From contig NZ_SOZD01000001.1 in the NCBI RefSeq assembly GCF_004519335.1, positions 558,001-622,000 on the forward strand: a stretch of DNA of 64,000 bases. The letters run 5' to 3'. A model generated the notes under the pieces. It made no database searches. It was given only the letters and a program-made list of their open reading frames with translations, and had not been told where the DNA came from. Positions within the stretch are counted from its first letter, which is position 1; each line of letters starts with the position of its first letter. The translations under genes were made by a program, and so were the position numbers. The DNA comes from Jiella endophytica. GTDB taxonomy: Bacteria > Pseudomonadota > Alphaproteobacteria > Rhizobiales > Rhizobiaceae. This document shows positions 22,145-29,907 of the stretch, piece by piece.

Positions 22145-23709
22145 TAGGCACCTTGTATCGCCGAGCCGACGAATTGCCTGTCGGCCGGCTCCGGCTCGGG
22201 AAATTCGCTCGTGCGCCGTGCGACATGCCGCTCTAAAGTCGCGGCCAAAGTGCCTGCGGCGGCCATGGTTTTCATCGTACCGTGGATATCGATCGTGTCG
22301 AGGGGATGCAGGGTGACACCCGGCACGCCGCGCAGATGCTCGGCGTGCCTGCGATCCTGCGGCATTCCCGCACCGTAGAAGATGTCGATGGGATTGACCG
22401 CTTCTCGAGCCAGGAGGTGGGGGCGCAGATCGAGCATCTCGGCATCGAGCGCTTGCAGCCGCTTCGCCACCAGCTGTCCGCGTCGATCCTCGGCGAGAAA
22501 TTCGGCCGTCAGATTGCTCGGGGGAGAGAAGCACAACGTTGCGGCGGCTCCCAGATCCACGCCGTAACGCATCGCGGCGTAGCCCCCGGCCGATGTGCCG
22601 ATGGTCGTCACCGGACCTGCGCCGAGGCGAGCGATCTGTTCTCGCAGCGCCTCCAGCGTCTCATCATAACCTGCCGCCAGCTCGCTGATGCCGCGCATGA
22701 ACAGCCAGCGCCTGATGTCTGTCAGGTAGATCGTGGAGACCTCGAGCCCCGCCATGTAACGGTCGAAGACCGGAAGCGATAGCGACGCCTTCGCTGCAAG
22801 GCCAGTGAAGACGAGGACCGTGCCGCGGGAGTGTCGAGCACTGGCGATCTTGACCGCGCCGTTCCGATCGAGATCGGCCAATGGCCGCGTCGGCGGCAAA
22901 TCGGGGGGAACGAAATCCGCCTGTGCGTCGAGATGCGCCGGAAGAGGCTCGCCGAAGTGATGGAGAATCTGTGCAGCCTGTCGGCGCCGAGCGGGGTCTG
23001 CATCGAGGGGAACCGCCCGTGCGGCGTCGACTGCAAGGCGCCTCAGTTCGTCATCGGCCGGCAGCTGTCGCACATACATCAGGACGAGAAGATCGCGGCA
23101 CCCTTCGTGAGCAATTCGGAGCAGATGCCCTCGAGCATTGTCGATCCTGCCGGAGTTGATGAGATGCCGAAGCGCGAGAGCCTGATCGGTGGATTGCGCA
23201 TTCGGTACGCGCAGGATGCGATCGTTCTCCTCGGCGGCTCGATCGACGAGACCAAGCTCTATTGCTGCGCCACCCGCGATGCGCCGGGCGGTGATATTGT
23301 CGCAATCGGCAATGATCGCCTGATCGGCGGCCTTCAACGCTGCCGTGGGGTCGCCCATCCGGTTACATAACGCTGCCAGATTCACCAGTCTGTCCGCCGA
23401 CGGCTGCGGCGACTTGGCGATCGCCTTTTCGAGCCGATGCCGTCTGGCAACAAGATCTTGATGCTTCCCGTCCGGGGATGCGGAATGCTGGTGCTGTTCG
23501 TGTTGAGATAGCTCGGTTCTTACGCTCAAAACACCAGAATCCGTGCTTGCTGCAGCGACGCCAACGCGTCGCGTCAGTGTCGCATCAGTTGACGCTATCG
23601 CCCATCTTGAAAGCGCGTTGGGCTTTGCGAAAAAGCCGGCATTCACAGTCTCGCCAAGCGCGCTGAAGAGTCCCCGACCGACAATGAAACTGCGCAACGC
23701 GGATTGCAA
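22144..23709 (-). CDS. TPR protein with C-terminal alpha/beta hydrolase domain
   Basis: A 521-aa protein. Residues about 85-240 form helical TPR-like repeats (LVNLAALCNRMGDPTAALKA and similar). The C-terminal half looks like an alpha/beta hydrolase: strand LVFTGLAAK, nucleophile elbow GTSAGG near residue 372, an aspartate in NPIDIFYGAG, and a histidine in DIHGTMK. The first about 75 residues are weakly conserved-looking, so the true start may be internal. It lies about 80 bp from the intact PQQ gene's stop and overlaps the radical SAM gene, forming a two-gene cassette. Confidence 0.72.
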   Translation of the reverse strand: MQSALRSFIVGRGLFSALGETVNAGFFAKPNALSRWAIASTDATLTRRVGVAAASTDSGVLSVRTELSQHEQHQHSASPDGKHQDLVARRHRLEKAIAKSPQPSADRLVNLAALCNRMGDPTAALKAADQAIIADCDNITARRIAGGAAIELGLVDRAAEENDRILRVPNAQSTDQALALRHLINSGRIDNARGHLLRIAHEGCRDLLVLMYVRQLPADDELRRLAVDAARAVPLDADPARRRQAAQILHHFGEPLPAHLDAQADFVPPDLPPTRPLADLDRNGAVKIASARHSRGTVLVFTGLAAKASLSLPVFDRYMAGLEVSTIYLTDIRRWLFMRGISELAAGYDETLEALREQIARLGAGPVTTIGTSAGGYAAMRYGVDLGAAATLCFSPPSNLTAEFLAEDRRGQLVAKRLQALDAEMLDLRPHLLAREAVNPIDIFYGAGMPQDRRHAEHLRGVPGVTLHPLDTIDIHGTMKTMAAAGTLAATLERHVARRTSEFPEPEPADRQFVGSAIQGA

Positions 23710-23791
23710 GATCGCCGCGAGAAATCGTCATCGGCAGCGGCCGGCAGGAGGCTTGCCGGCCGTTCGACGAGCACGTGCCTCCCGCCGCCCC

Positions 23792-26077
23792 TCAGTCCTC
23801 CGGCAGGGCGTAGGCGATGTAGTAGTCGCCGACCGGCGTCTCCATGAAGTGATGGCCGCCGGCCTGGATGACCAGATATTCTCGGCCGTCCTCCTCGTAG
23901 ACGATCGGATTGGCCTGGCCGCCGGCGGGCAGCACGTCGGACCACAGGGTCTCGCCGGTCTTCTCGTCGATCGCCCGGATCAGATTGTCCGTCGCGGCGG
24001 CGATGAAGATGATGCCGCCCTTGGTGACCACCGAGCCGCCGTTGTTCGGCGTGCCGATGGAGAAGGGCAGGAAGGACGGGATGCCCCAGGGGCCGTTGCG
24101 CCTTGCGGTGCCGAGCGGGCGGTCCCACAGCGTCTTGCCGGTCGCAAGATCGATCGCCGTGATGCCGCCGAGCGGCGGCTGCTTGCAGGGAATGCCGGTG
24201 ACCGGCGCGCGCCAGCCGGCATTGACGTCGATCGCATAGGGCGCGCCGGCCTGGGGATCGCCGGCGCCTTCGGCCTTGGTGCCGCCCTCGTCGCCCGGCT
24301 GCTTCTCGTTGATCGGCTTCAGATTGCGCTCGTCGGCCTCTTTCCGGGGGATCAGCCGGTTATGGTTCGGCACGTCGTTGTAATTGGCGACGATGACGCC
24401 GTTGTCGGTGTCGACGGCGACGCTGCCCCAGTCCGAGCCGCCGTTGTAGCCGGGATATTCGATCCAGTGGCGGTCGGTGGTGGGCGGCGTGTAGATGCCG
24501 TCATAGGACGCCTTGCGGAAGGCGATACGGCAGAACAGCTGGTCGAGCGGGGTGATCCCCCACATGTCGGCCTCGGTGAGGTCGCGCTTGGCCAGCGTGT
24601 GATAGCCGGATTTCGGCTGGGTCTTCGAATAGACGTCCGGCTCGACGCCGCCCTTCGGCGCCTCGACCTCGTCGACCGGCACCAGCGGCTCGCCGGTGGC
24701 GCGGTCGAGGATGTAGATGTCGCCCTGCTTGGACGGCAAGAGGATCGCCGGGGTGGTGCCGTCGCCGTCCTTGTTAGGGAAGTCGATCAGCGTCGCCTGG
24801 CTGCCGAGATCGTAGTCCCAGACGTCGCGGTGGACGGTCTGGAAGTGCCAGGCCGGCTTGCCGGTGGCAACGTCGATGGCGACCAGCGAGCTCGCCCATT
24901 GATGTTCGGCGTCGGAACGGTTGCCGGCGTAATAGTCGACCGAGGAATTGCCGAGCGGCAGATAGACGAGGCCGAGCTCCTCGTCGGCGGTCGCCTGGGT
25001 CCACATGTTGGGGGTGCCGCGGGTGTAGGTCTCGCCCTCGGGCGGGGCGCCGGTGAGCTCGGGATTGCCGAGATCCCAGGCCCAGGCGAGCTTGCCGGTG
25101 ACCGCGTCATAGCCGCGGATCACGCCGGAGGGGGCGTCCTCGGCCTGGCCGTCCTTGACCTGCGCGCCGGTCACCGCGATGCCGCGCACGATCGCCGGCG
25201 GTGCCGTCACCGCATACCAGCCGGGCACCTTGTCGCCGATGCCCTGCCAGAGATCGACCGAACCGTTGTCGCCGAAATCGGCGCAGGGCTCGCCGGTCCT
25301 GGCGTCGACGGCGACAAGCCGGGCGTCGAGGGTCCCCTCGATGATCCGCGCGGCGCAGGCCTGATCGGCCGGGGCGTCGGGGACCTCGTAATAGGCAACG
25401 CCCCGGCAGGTGGCGCCATAGGGGATGGCATCGTCGGAGACCTTGGGGTCGTAGCGCCAGTTCTCCTTGCCGGTGCGCGCATCGACGGAGGCGAGGACAT
25501 TCATCGCCGAGCAGAGATAGAGGCTGCCGCCGACCTTCAGCGGCGTGCCTTCCGGCGAATATTTCCCCTCGGTCTTCTCGTCCGGCATGTCGCCGGTGCG
25601 GTAGGTCCAGACCTTTTCGAGCTCGGAGACATTGTCCGGGGTGATCTGGTCGAGGGGGGAGAAGCGGGTGGCGTTCGGCCCGCCGCCCCAGAACGGCCAG
25701 TTGGAGCCGACCTGCCGCTGTGTTGCCGGAGAACGGGCGGCGAGGGCGGTTCCCGAGGCTTCGGCGGCGTCGCCATTCGTCTCGCCGGAGGCCTCGCCGC
25801 CGGGCTGACCGGCCTGTGCAGCCGGCTCGCCGGGCTGTGCAACGGGATCGCCGGTGGTCGCGCCGTCCGGCTGGCCGGCAGCCGGGGCGGCGTCGCCGGT
25901 CGGAGCCGCAGCGTCCGGCTGCTCAGGCGTTGCCGCATCCGGCGCCGTCGCAGCGGGCGCGGCCTGCTCGGGTGCTGCGGGCGCATCCTGGGCAAGGGCG
26001 CCATAGGGCGAGGCGGCAAGGGTGAGGATCGTGGCGAGCGCCGTCGCCCGGCCGGTCCGCGAAAAGCGTCTGGTCAT
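23792..26077 (-). CDS. PQQ-dependent dehydrogenase, secreted catalytic subunit (Gcd/SldA-like)
   Basis: A periplasmic quinoprotein of 761 aa with a signal peptide (MTRRFSRTGRATALATILTL, cut after GALAQ). A Pro/Ala-rich linker of about 100 residues precedes the eight-bladed propeller, which starts WPFWGGGPNATRFSPLDQI. Several tryptophan-docking-type repeats (LVAIDVATGKPAWHF and similar) are visible. The closest families are membrane glucose/quinate dehydrogenases and SldA polyol dehydrogenase. Unlike E. coli Gcd, it has no N-terminal helices; those are in the separate gene just upstream. The 3' end exists twice in the window. Confidence 0.85.
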   Translation of the reverse strand: MTRRFSRTGRATALATILTLAASPYGALAQDAPAAPEQAAPAATAPDAATPEQPDAAAPTGDAAPAAGQPDGATTGDPVAQPGEPAAQAGQPGGEASGETNGDAAEASGTALAARSPATQRQVGSNWPFWGGGPNATRFSPLDQITPDNVSELEKVWTYRTGDMPDEKTEGKYSPEGTPLKVGGSLYLCSAMNVLASVDARTGKENWRYDPKVSDDAIPYGATCRGVAYYEVPDAPADQACAARIIEGTLDARLVAVDARTGEPCADFGDNGSVDLWQGIGDKVPGWYAVTAPPAIVRGIAVTGAQVKDGQAEDAPSGVIRGYDAVTGKLAWAWDLGNPELTGAPPEGETYTRGTPNMWTQATADEELGLVYLPLGNSSVDYYAGNRSDAEHQWASSLVAIDVATGKPAWHFQTVHRDVWDYDLGSQATLIDFPNKDGDGTTPAILLPSKQGDIYILDRATGEPLVPVDEVEAPKGGVEPDVYSKTQPKSGYHTLAKRDLTEADMWGITPLDQLFCRIAFRKASYDGIYTPPTTDRHWIEYPGYNGGSDWGSVAVDTDNGVIVANYNDVPNHNRLIPRKEADERNLKPINEKQPGDEGGTKAEGAGDPQAGAPYAIDVNAGWRAPVTGIPCKQPPLGGITAIDLATGKTLWDRPLGTARRNGPWGIPSFLPFSIGTPNNGGSVVTKGGIIFIAAATDNLIRAIDEKTGETLWSDVLPAGGQANPIVYEEDGREYLVIQAGGHHFMETPVGDYYIAYALPED

Positions 26078-26103
26078 CGTCAACTCCAAATCAGGTCGGG
26101 CAA

Positions 26104-26580
26104 TCAGCGGGCGGTGGGAATGATGGTGCCGCCCGGGCGCTGTCGGCGGGCGCCCGCGGACTGCGGCGCGCTCTCGGCCACCGAGGGGGCGGGCGTGCCG
26201 GAGCGCGGCGCAGCGCGTCTGGCCGCAGCGTTGCGCAGCACCGGGATCGTCAGGAGGACGAGCAGGAGGATCACCGTCGGTGCGACCAGCCGGGGCACCT
26301 GCGCCCACCAGTCGAAGCCCTTTTCCCAGAATGCCCAGACAAGCGTGCCGAGCCAGGTGACGAGATAGACCCAGACCGCCGCCATCGAGGCCTGGACGAG
26401 GAACCAGGCGGTCAGAATGAGGCCGATGCCGGCGAAGACGTAGTACCAGGAGCCGCCGAGCCAGGCGAGATAGGCGCCGCCGCCCAAGATCGGCAGGCCG
26501 AAGAGCACGATGACCACGGCGAGAACCACCACCGCCCAGTAACCCGCACCCCGTCTCGTCGTGCCGTCCGTCACGCTCAT
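26104..26580 (-). CDS. Membrane-anchor subunit of PQQ dehydrogenase (Gcd N-terminus/SldB-like)
   Basis: A 158-aa protein with four to five hydrophobic helices (about residues 14-34, 38-55, 60-80, 92-112), then a Pro/Ala/Arg-rich tail. It resembles the five-helix N-terminal domain of membrane glucose dehydrogenase and SldB of Gluconobacter, which anchors SldA and passes electrons to ubiquinone. The catalytic gene starts 26 bp later in another frame and has its own signal peptide, so this is a true two-gene arrangement and not a frameshift. Confidence 0.78.
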   Translation of the reverse strand: MSVTDGTTRRGAGYWAVVVLAVVIVLFGLPILGGGAYLAWLGGSWYYVFAGIGLILTAWFLVQASMAAVWVYLVTWLGTLVWAFWEKGFDWWAQVPRLVAPTVILLLVLLTIPVLRNAAARRAAPRSGTPAPSVAESAPQSAGARRQRPGGTIIPTAR

Positions 26581-27139
26581 GCCGCTACCCCCGTTTCAAC
26601 CGATATTGTCTGGCTTGCTTACCTCGACATAGCCCGGAGGCCTTCTCCCGCAACCCGTTGGAGGCAAGGAATGCCAAGAGGTCGCGTGGGTGGCTAACGA
26701 AGCTGAGGACGGCAGGCAGAAGCGGGAGAGCTCGATCACACGAGCATGTCAGGCCGGCAATCGCTCGCGATGGTGCTTCCGCGTCCCGGTTTGGTTCGTG
26801 GGACGGTGTGAGAGCCCGCCGATGACCGCGGGTTTCCGCCTCAAGACGATGAACGGAAAAAAGATTTCGCCGCTGAGACGCGGCCATTTCGCGGCCGGTG
26901 GCGCATTGCGACCGATGCCGGCCGAGATCCGCAACCGTTGAGAATGGCCGCGACCGGCGTCTTTCTTCCCTCCCTGCCGTCTTGATGCCTTTAGGGGAAA
27001 GATGAACCGCAGATGAACAGAGCATTTATCTATTTGAATCTGCGACATTTTGGCAAGGAACGCAATTGTTCGCCAAGGACTTTTCCCGGCCAGTTCGCAC
27101 TCGCTTGAAGAGGCGGATGTAACCACTGGGAGAAAACTT
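26581..27139. other. Intergenic region with a TGAAC-N6-TGAAC direct repeat
   Basis: No convincing gene. It separates divergent genes and must hold both promoters. The direct repeat TGAAC (27003-27007) and TGAAC (27014-27018), with an 11-bp period, resembles response-regulator half-sites and recurs in reverse orientation before two other secreted-protein genes at 36351 and 36850. Confidence 0.5.
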
Positions 27140-27823
27140 ATGAAATACCTCCAGACAACAGCTCTTGCCACGATCCTTCTCGCCGGCAGCGTCGGGCTTG
27201 GCTATGCACAGACCTCCTCGTCGACGACCGGAACCGGCGGCACGATGATCCAGGACGGTACCTCGTCCAGCACGATCGGGACCGGCGGTTCGGCGGCGAC
27301 CAGCGGCAGCGGTGACGGCTCGGGCTCGGGCTCGGGCTCGACGCTCGGCACCGGTGGCACCTCCGCAGGCGACGGCATGTCGTCCTCGTCGGTCGGGACC
27401 GGTGGCAGCGCGGCCGGCAGCGGTGACGGCTCGGGTTCGGGCTCGGCCTCGACGCTCGGCACCGGTGGCACCTCCGCAGGTGACGGCATGTCGTCCTCGT
27501 CGGTCGGGACCGGCGGTTCGGCGGCGACCAGCGGCAGCGGTGACGGCTCGGGTTCGGGCTCGGCCTCGACGCTCGGCACCGGTGGCACGTCCGCGGGGGA
27601 CGGTACGTCGTCCTCGTCGGTCGGCACGGGCGGCAGCGCCGCCGCGAGCGGTGACGGCTCAGCGGCGGGCTCGGCCTCGACCATGGGCACCGGTGGCACT
27701 TCGGCCGGCGACGGCATGACGTCGTCTTCGGTCGGCACCGGCGGCAGCGCTGCGAGCGCGGCTCAGGACGACGATTCCAACAAGAGCTGCCCTCCGGGAC
27801 AGTCCAAGAAGGACAAGTGCTGA
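27140..27823 (+). CDS. Secreted Gly/Ser/Thr-rich repeat protein
   Basis: A 227-aa protein with a Sec signal peptide (MKYLQTTALATILLAGSVGL, cut near GYAQ). The mature part is low complexity: units of about 35 residues with STLGTGGTSAGDGMSSSSVG followed by TGGSAA and a GDGSGSGS stretch. It ends with a charged tail bearing two cysteines (SCPPGQSKKDKC). No domain was recognised. Two further secreted proteins with GTGG or TTGTT motifs follow on the same strand. It may be an extracellular matrix, adhesin-like or stress-related protein. Confidence 0.75.
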   Translation: MKYLQTTALATILLAGSVGLGYAQTSSSTTGTGGTMIQDGTSSSTIGTGGSAATSGSGDGSGSGSGSTLGTGGTSAGDGMSSSSVGTGGSAAGSGDGSGSGSASTLGTGGTSAGDGMSSSSVGTGGSAATSGSGDGSGSGSASTLGTGGTSAGDGTSSSSVGTGGSAAASGDGSAAGSASTMGTGGTSAGDGMTSSSVGTGGSAASAAQDDDSNKSCPPGQSKKDKC

Positions 27824-27893
27824 GTCTACGGCTCGCGACAAACGGCCGGCTCCCGACGGGGGCCGGCCATTCCAACGAATGGGAGGCAAATCC

Positions 27894-28304
27894 ATGCGTG
27901 CCATGACCTTCATCCTCTGCGCTGCAGCGGTTACGACCCTTGCTGGCGCCGTGCCTGCGTCGGCCGGAACCTGCACCGTCCTCAAGCGAAGCGAACTCGA
28001 GCGAAATCCGAGCCTTGCCGCCAAGATGCAGGCGAGCGGCAGCAGGAGCGAGATCGAAGCAGGCGACGGAACCGTGACCGGTTCGACGACAACCGGCACG
28101 ACCGCCGGGGGTAACGGCATGTCGACGTCCGTGACCGCCGGCAACGGCCAGGTGACGACTTCGAACAGCGTTGCCGGGTCGACGACGACGCAGACGACAT
28201 CCGGCACGGGCGCCGCAGCAATGGCGTCCTCCACCGGCCCGTCAGGCCGGACGACCGTCACCGCATCGGATGGCCACTGCTATGTCATCGAAAACGAGGA
28301 GTGA
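27894..28304 (+). CDS. Secreted Thr/Gly/Ser-rich small protein
   Basis: A 136-aa protein with a signal peptide (MRAMTFILCAAAVTTLAGAV, cut near ASAG). It has two cysteines flanking the low-complexity part (GTCTVLKRSE and DGHCYVIENEE), which could form a disulfide that closes the molecule. The middle is a Thr/Gly/Ser-rich stretch. ATG 27894 was chosen over 27879 because GGGAGG lies 8 bases before it. It is 71 bp after the first repeat protein and 4 bp before the next, so at least the last two are co-transcribed. Confidence 0.72.
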   Translation: MRAMTFILCAAAVTTLAGAVPASAGTCTVLKRSELERNPSLAAKMQASGSRSEIEAGDGTVTGSTTTGTTAGGNGMSTSVTAGNGQVTTSNSVAGSTTTQTTSGTGAAAMASSTGPSGRTTVTASDGHCYVIENEE

Positions 28305-28308
28305 AACC

Positions 28309-28740
28309 ATGACCAGACTGACGATCCTCCTTGCGGGGGCGGTCGCGCTGGCCTCGCCGATTTCTGCGCGGGCCGACGATCCCGTGGTCGTTGGAAGCGG
28401 TGGCACGGCGTCGGCCGGCGGGACCTCGGCAACGACGCTGGGGACCGGCGGCGCATCGACCGACGAAGATGGCAACTACGCCGGGTCGATCGCCTCCGGC
28501 GGTTCGGCAGCCGCCGTCGAGGGGAAGACTGACAGCCGGACGCAGATCAAGGCCAAGGACGACAAGCTCGATGCGAAGTCGCGGGCCAGCGCCCAGGACG
28601 GCGGAACCTTCTCCAAATCCCGCACCAAGACCAAGATCCACGGCGACGACGCGACCAGCCGGACGATGTCGATGTCTCACGAGCCCGGCGAGAAGCCGGT
28701 CATCACCAAGTCGAACTCCGACGGAAGCAAGACGGAATAG
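28309..28740 (+). CDS. Secreted GTGG-motif protein
   Basis: A 143-aa protein with a signal peptide (MTRLTILLAGAVALASPISA, cut near ARAD). The N-terminal mature part has GTASAGGTSATTLGTGGAS, the same TLGTGG motif as the 27140 protein. The C-terminal part is Lys/Asp/Ser-rich (KAKDDKLDAKSRA, KSRTKTKIHGDD) and probably disordered. It starts 4 bp after the previous stop. Function is unknown; the shared motif suggests the three proteins act in one structure or were duplicated from each other. Confidence 0.72.
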   Translation: MTRLTILLAGAVALASPISARADDPVVVGSGGTASAGGTSATTLGTGGASTDEDGNYAGSIASGGSAAAVEGKTDSRTQIKAKDDKLDAKSRASAQDGGTFSKSRTKTKIHGDDATSRTMSMSHEPGEKPVITKSNSDGSKTE

Positions 28741-28834
28741 TTCCGCCTGCCGCCGGCGACAATCCGGCCGGGCGACGGCCGACACCTCGCCCGGCGCCGG
28801 TGTCGGCCTGCAAGAGACAGCAGGCCGTGCTGCC

Positions 28835-29785
28835 TTAACGGACCCGCATGCCGGCGGCCTCGTCGAAATGCAGCGGCTTGTCGGATTTCGGCAGCGGCGC
28901 GTCATTCGCCCCGATGGCGACGCCATACTGCCAGTCGGAGGGGCAGACCGCGACGTAGCGGGCATAGCCGCCGAGACCGCCGCCGAACTTCGGATAGCCG
29001 ATCGAGACGAGGCAGCCGGTCGCCGGCACCTTGTCGAGATTGGCGACACCCTCGGCCTGGGCATAGCCATTGTGCATCAGCCAGTATTCGCCCTCAAGGT
29101 CCGGCGTCGAATCGGTGTCGAGCGGCTCGTGGCCGTGAAACAGGATGTGGCGCTTCTCGTGCAGGAACTTCAGCGCGTCGAGGCCGACCTGCGGGAACTT
29201 TGTGAGGGTGGCAAGGGCAGGGTCAGGCCATTTCTTCGACCAGTCGGAGCGCACGAAGACCACCGACCCATCGGGGATCTCGCCGTTCTCTTTTTCCCAT
29301 GCCTCGATGTCGGAGACCTTCAGCGCGTAGTTGGGATCGTCCTTCAGCTGATCGACGATGGAGATCACCACCAGCGGGCGCAGCGTGTAGGTCGCCGGCA
29401 GCTCGTCGATCGCCGGATATTCCGGCGCCCAGTGGGCGGGCGGGTCGAGCTGGGTGCCGAGCTGATCGGTCGGCAGGTGATAGTCGGTCGCCTCGAAGCC
29501 ATGCTTCTCGTAGCTGTAGGTGTCACCCTTGGCGGCATAGCCCTCGATGTCCTTGCCGGCCTTGGCGGGAGCGAAGGTCGGATCGGCGAAGCCGGCCCAG
29601 ACCGGGATCTTCGGCGTGATCGTGTGGGTGAGGTCGATATATTTGGCGCCCTTCAGGGTCTCGTCATAGAGCGACCAGAGCCCCTTGCCGGAGGTCTCCT
29701 GAGCGAGCGCCGGGAGGGCGGCGAGCCCGACCGCGAGACCTGCCAGAGACGCTGCGGCCGCGAGCCGCCTCGATACGCGTTGCAT
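28835..29785 (-). CDS. Cyclase-family (kynurenine formamidase-like) protein, secreted
   Basis: A 316-aa protein with a signal peptide (MQRVSRRLAAAASLAGLAVG, cut near ALAQE). It matches the cyclase family (PF04199): IDLTHTITPKIPVW at the start, the metal motif LGTQLDPPAHW (HxGTHxDxPxH-like, here GTQLDPPAH), and HEPLDTDSTPD later. The first histidine of the motif is represented by DYHLPTDQLG. Family members hydrolyse amides or lactones with bound metal. A periplasmic location is unusual for kynurenine formamidase, so the substrate is unclear. Confidence 0.8.
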   Translation of the reverse strand: MQRVSRRLAAAASLAGLAVGLAALPALAQETSGKGLWSLYDETLKGAKYIDLTHTITPKIPVWAGFADPTFAPAKAGKDIEGYAAKGDTYSYEKHGFEATDYHLPTDQLGTQLDPPAHWAPEYPAIDELPATYTLRPLVVISIVDQLKDDPNYALKVSDIEAWEKENGEIPDGSVVFVRSDWSKKWPDPALATLTKFPQVGLDALKFLHEKRHILFHGHEPLDTDSTPDLEGEYWLMHNGYAQAEGVANLDKVPATGCLVSIGYPKFGGGLGGYARYVAVCPSDWQYGVAIGANDAPLPKSDKPLHFDEAAGMRVR

Positions 29786-29907
29786 GGACCAACCCCCTTT
29801 GATGGACGACAAAAACCAGCCGAGCTTAGCGATGCAGCCGCTCGCTTGGCTAGTGGGAGGTCAAGATGGCGGCATCGGCCGGCGGACGATGCGGCGCAGC
29901 TTTGATC

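Noticed and set aside
23792-26580. Frameshifted single-chain glucose dehydrogenase
   Set aside because: The second ORF has its own signal peptide and linker, and the gap of 26 bp is clean, so two genes are more likely.
27050-27139. N-terminal extension of the 27140 repeat protein
   Set aside because: It would bury the signal peptide; ATG 27140 gives a normal one.
26585-27171. Two minus-strand ORFs (146 and 140 aa) in the intergenic region
   Set aside because: Overlapping each other in different frames, odd composition, no ribosome site.
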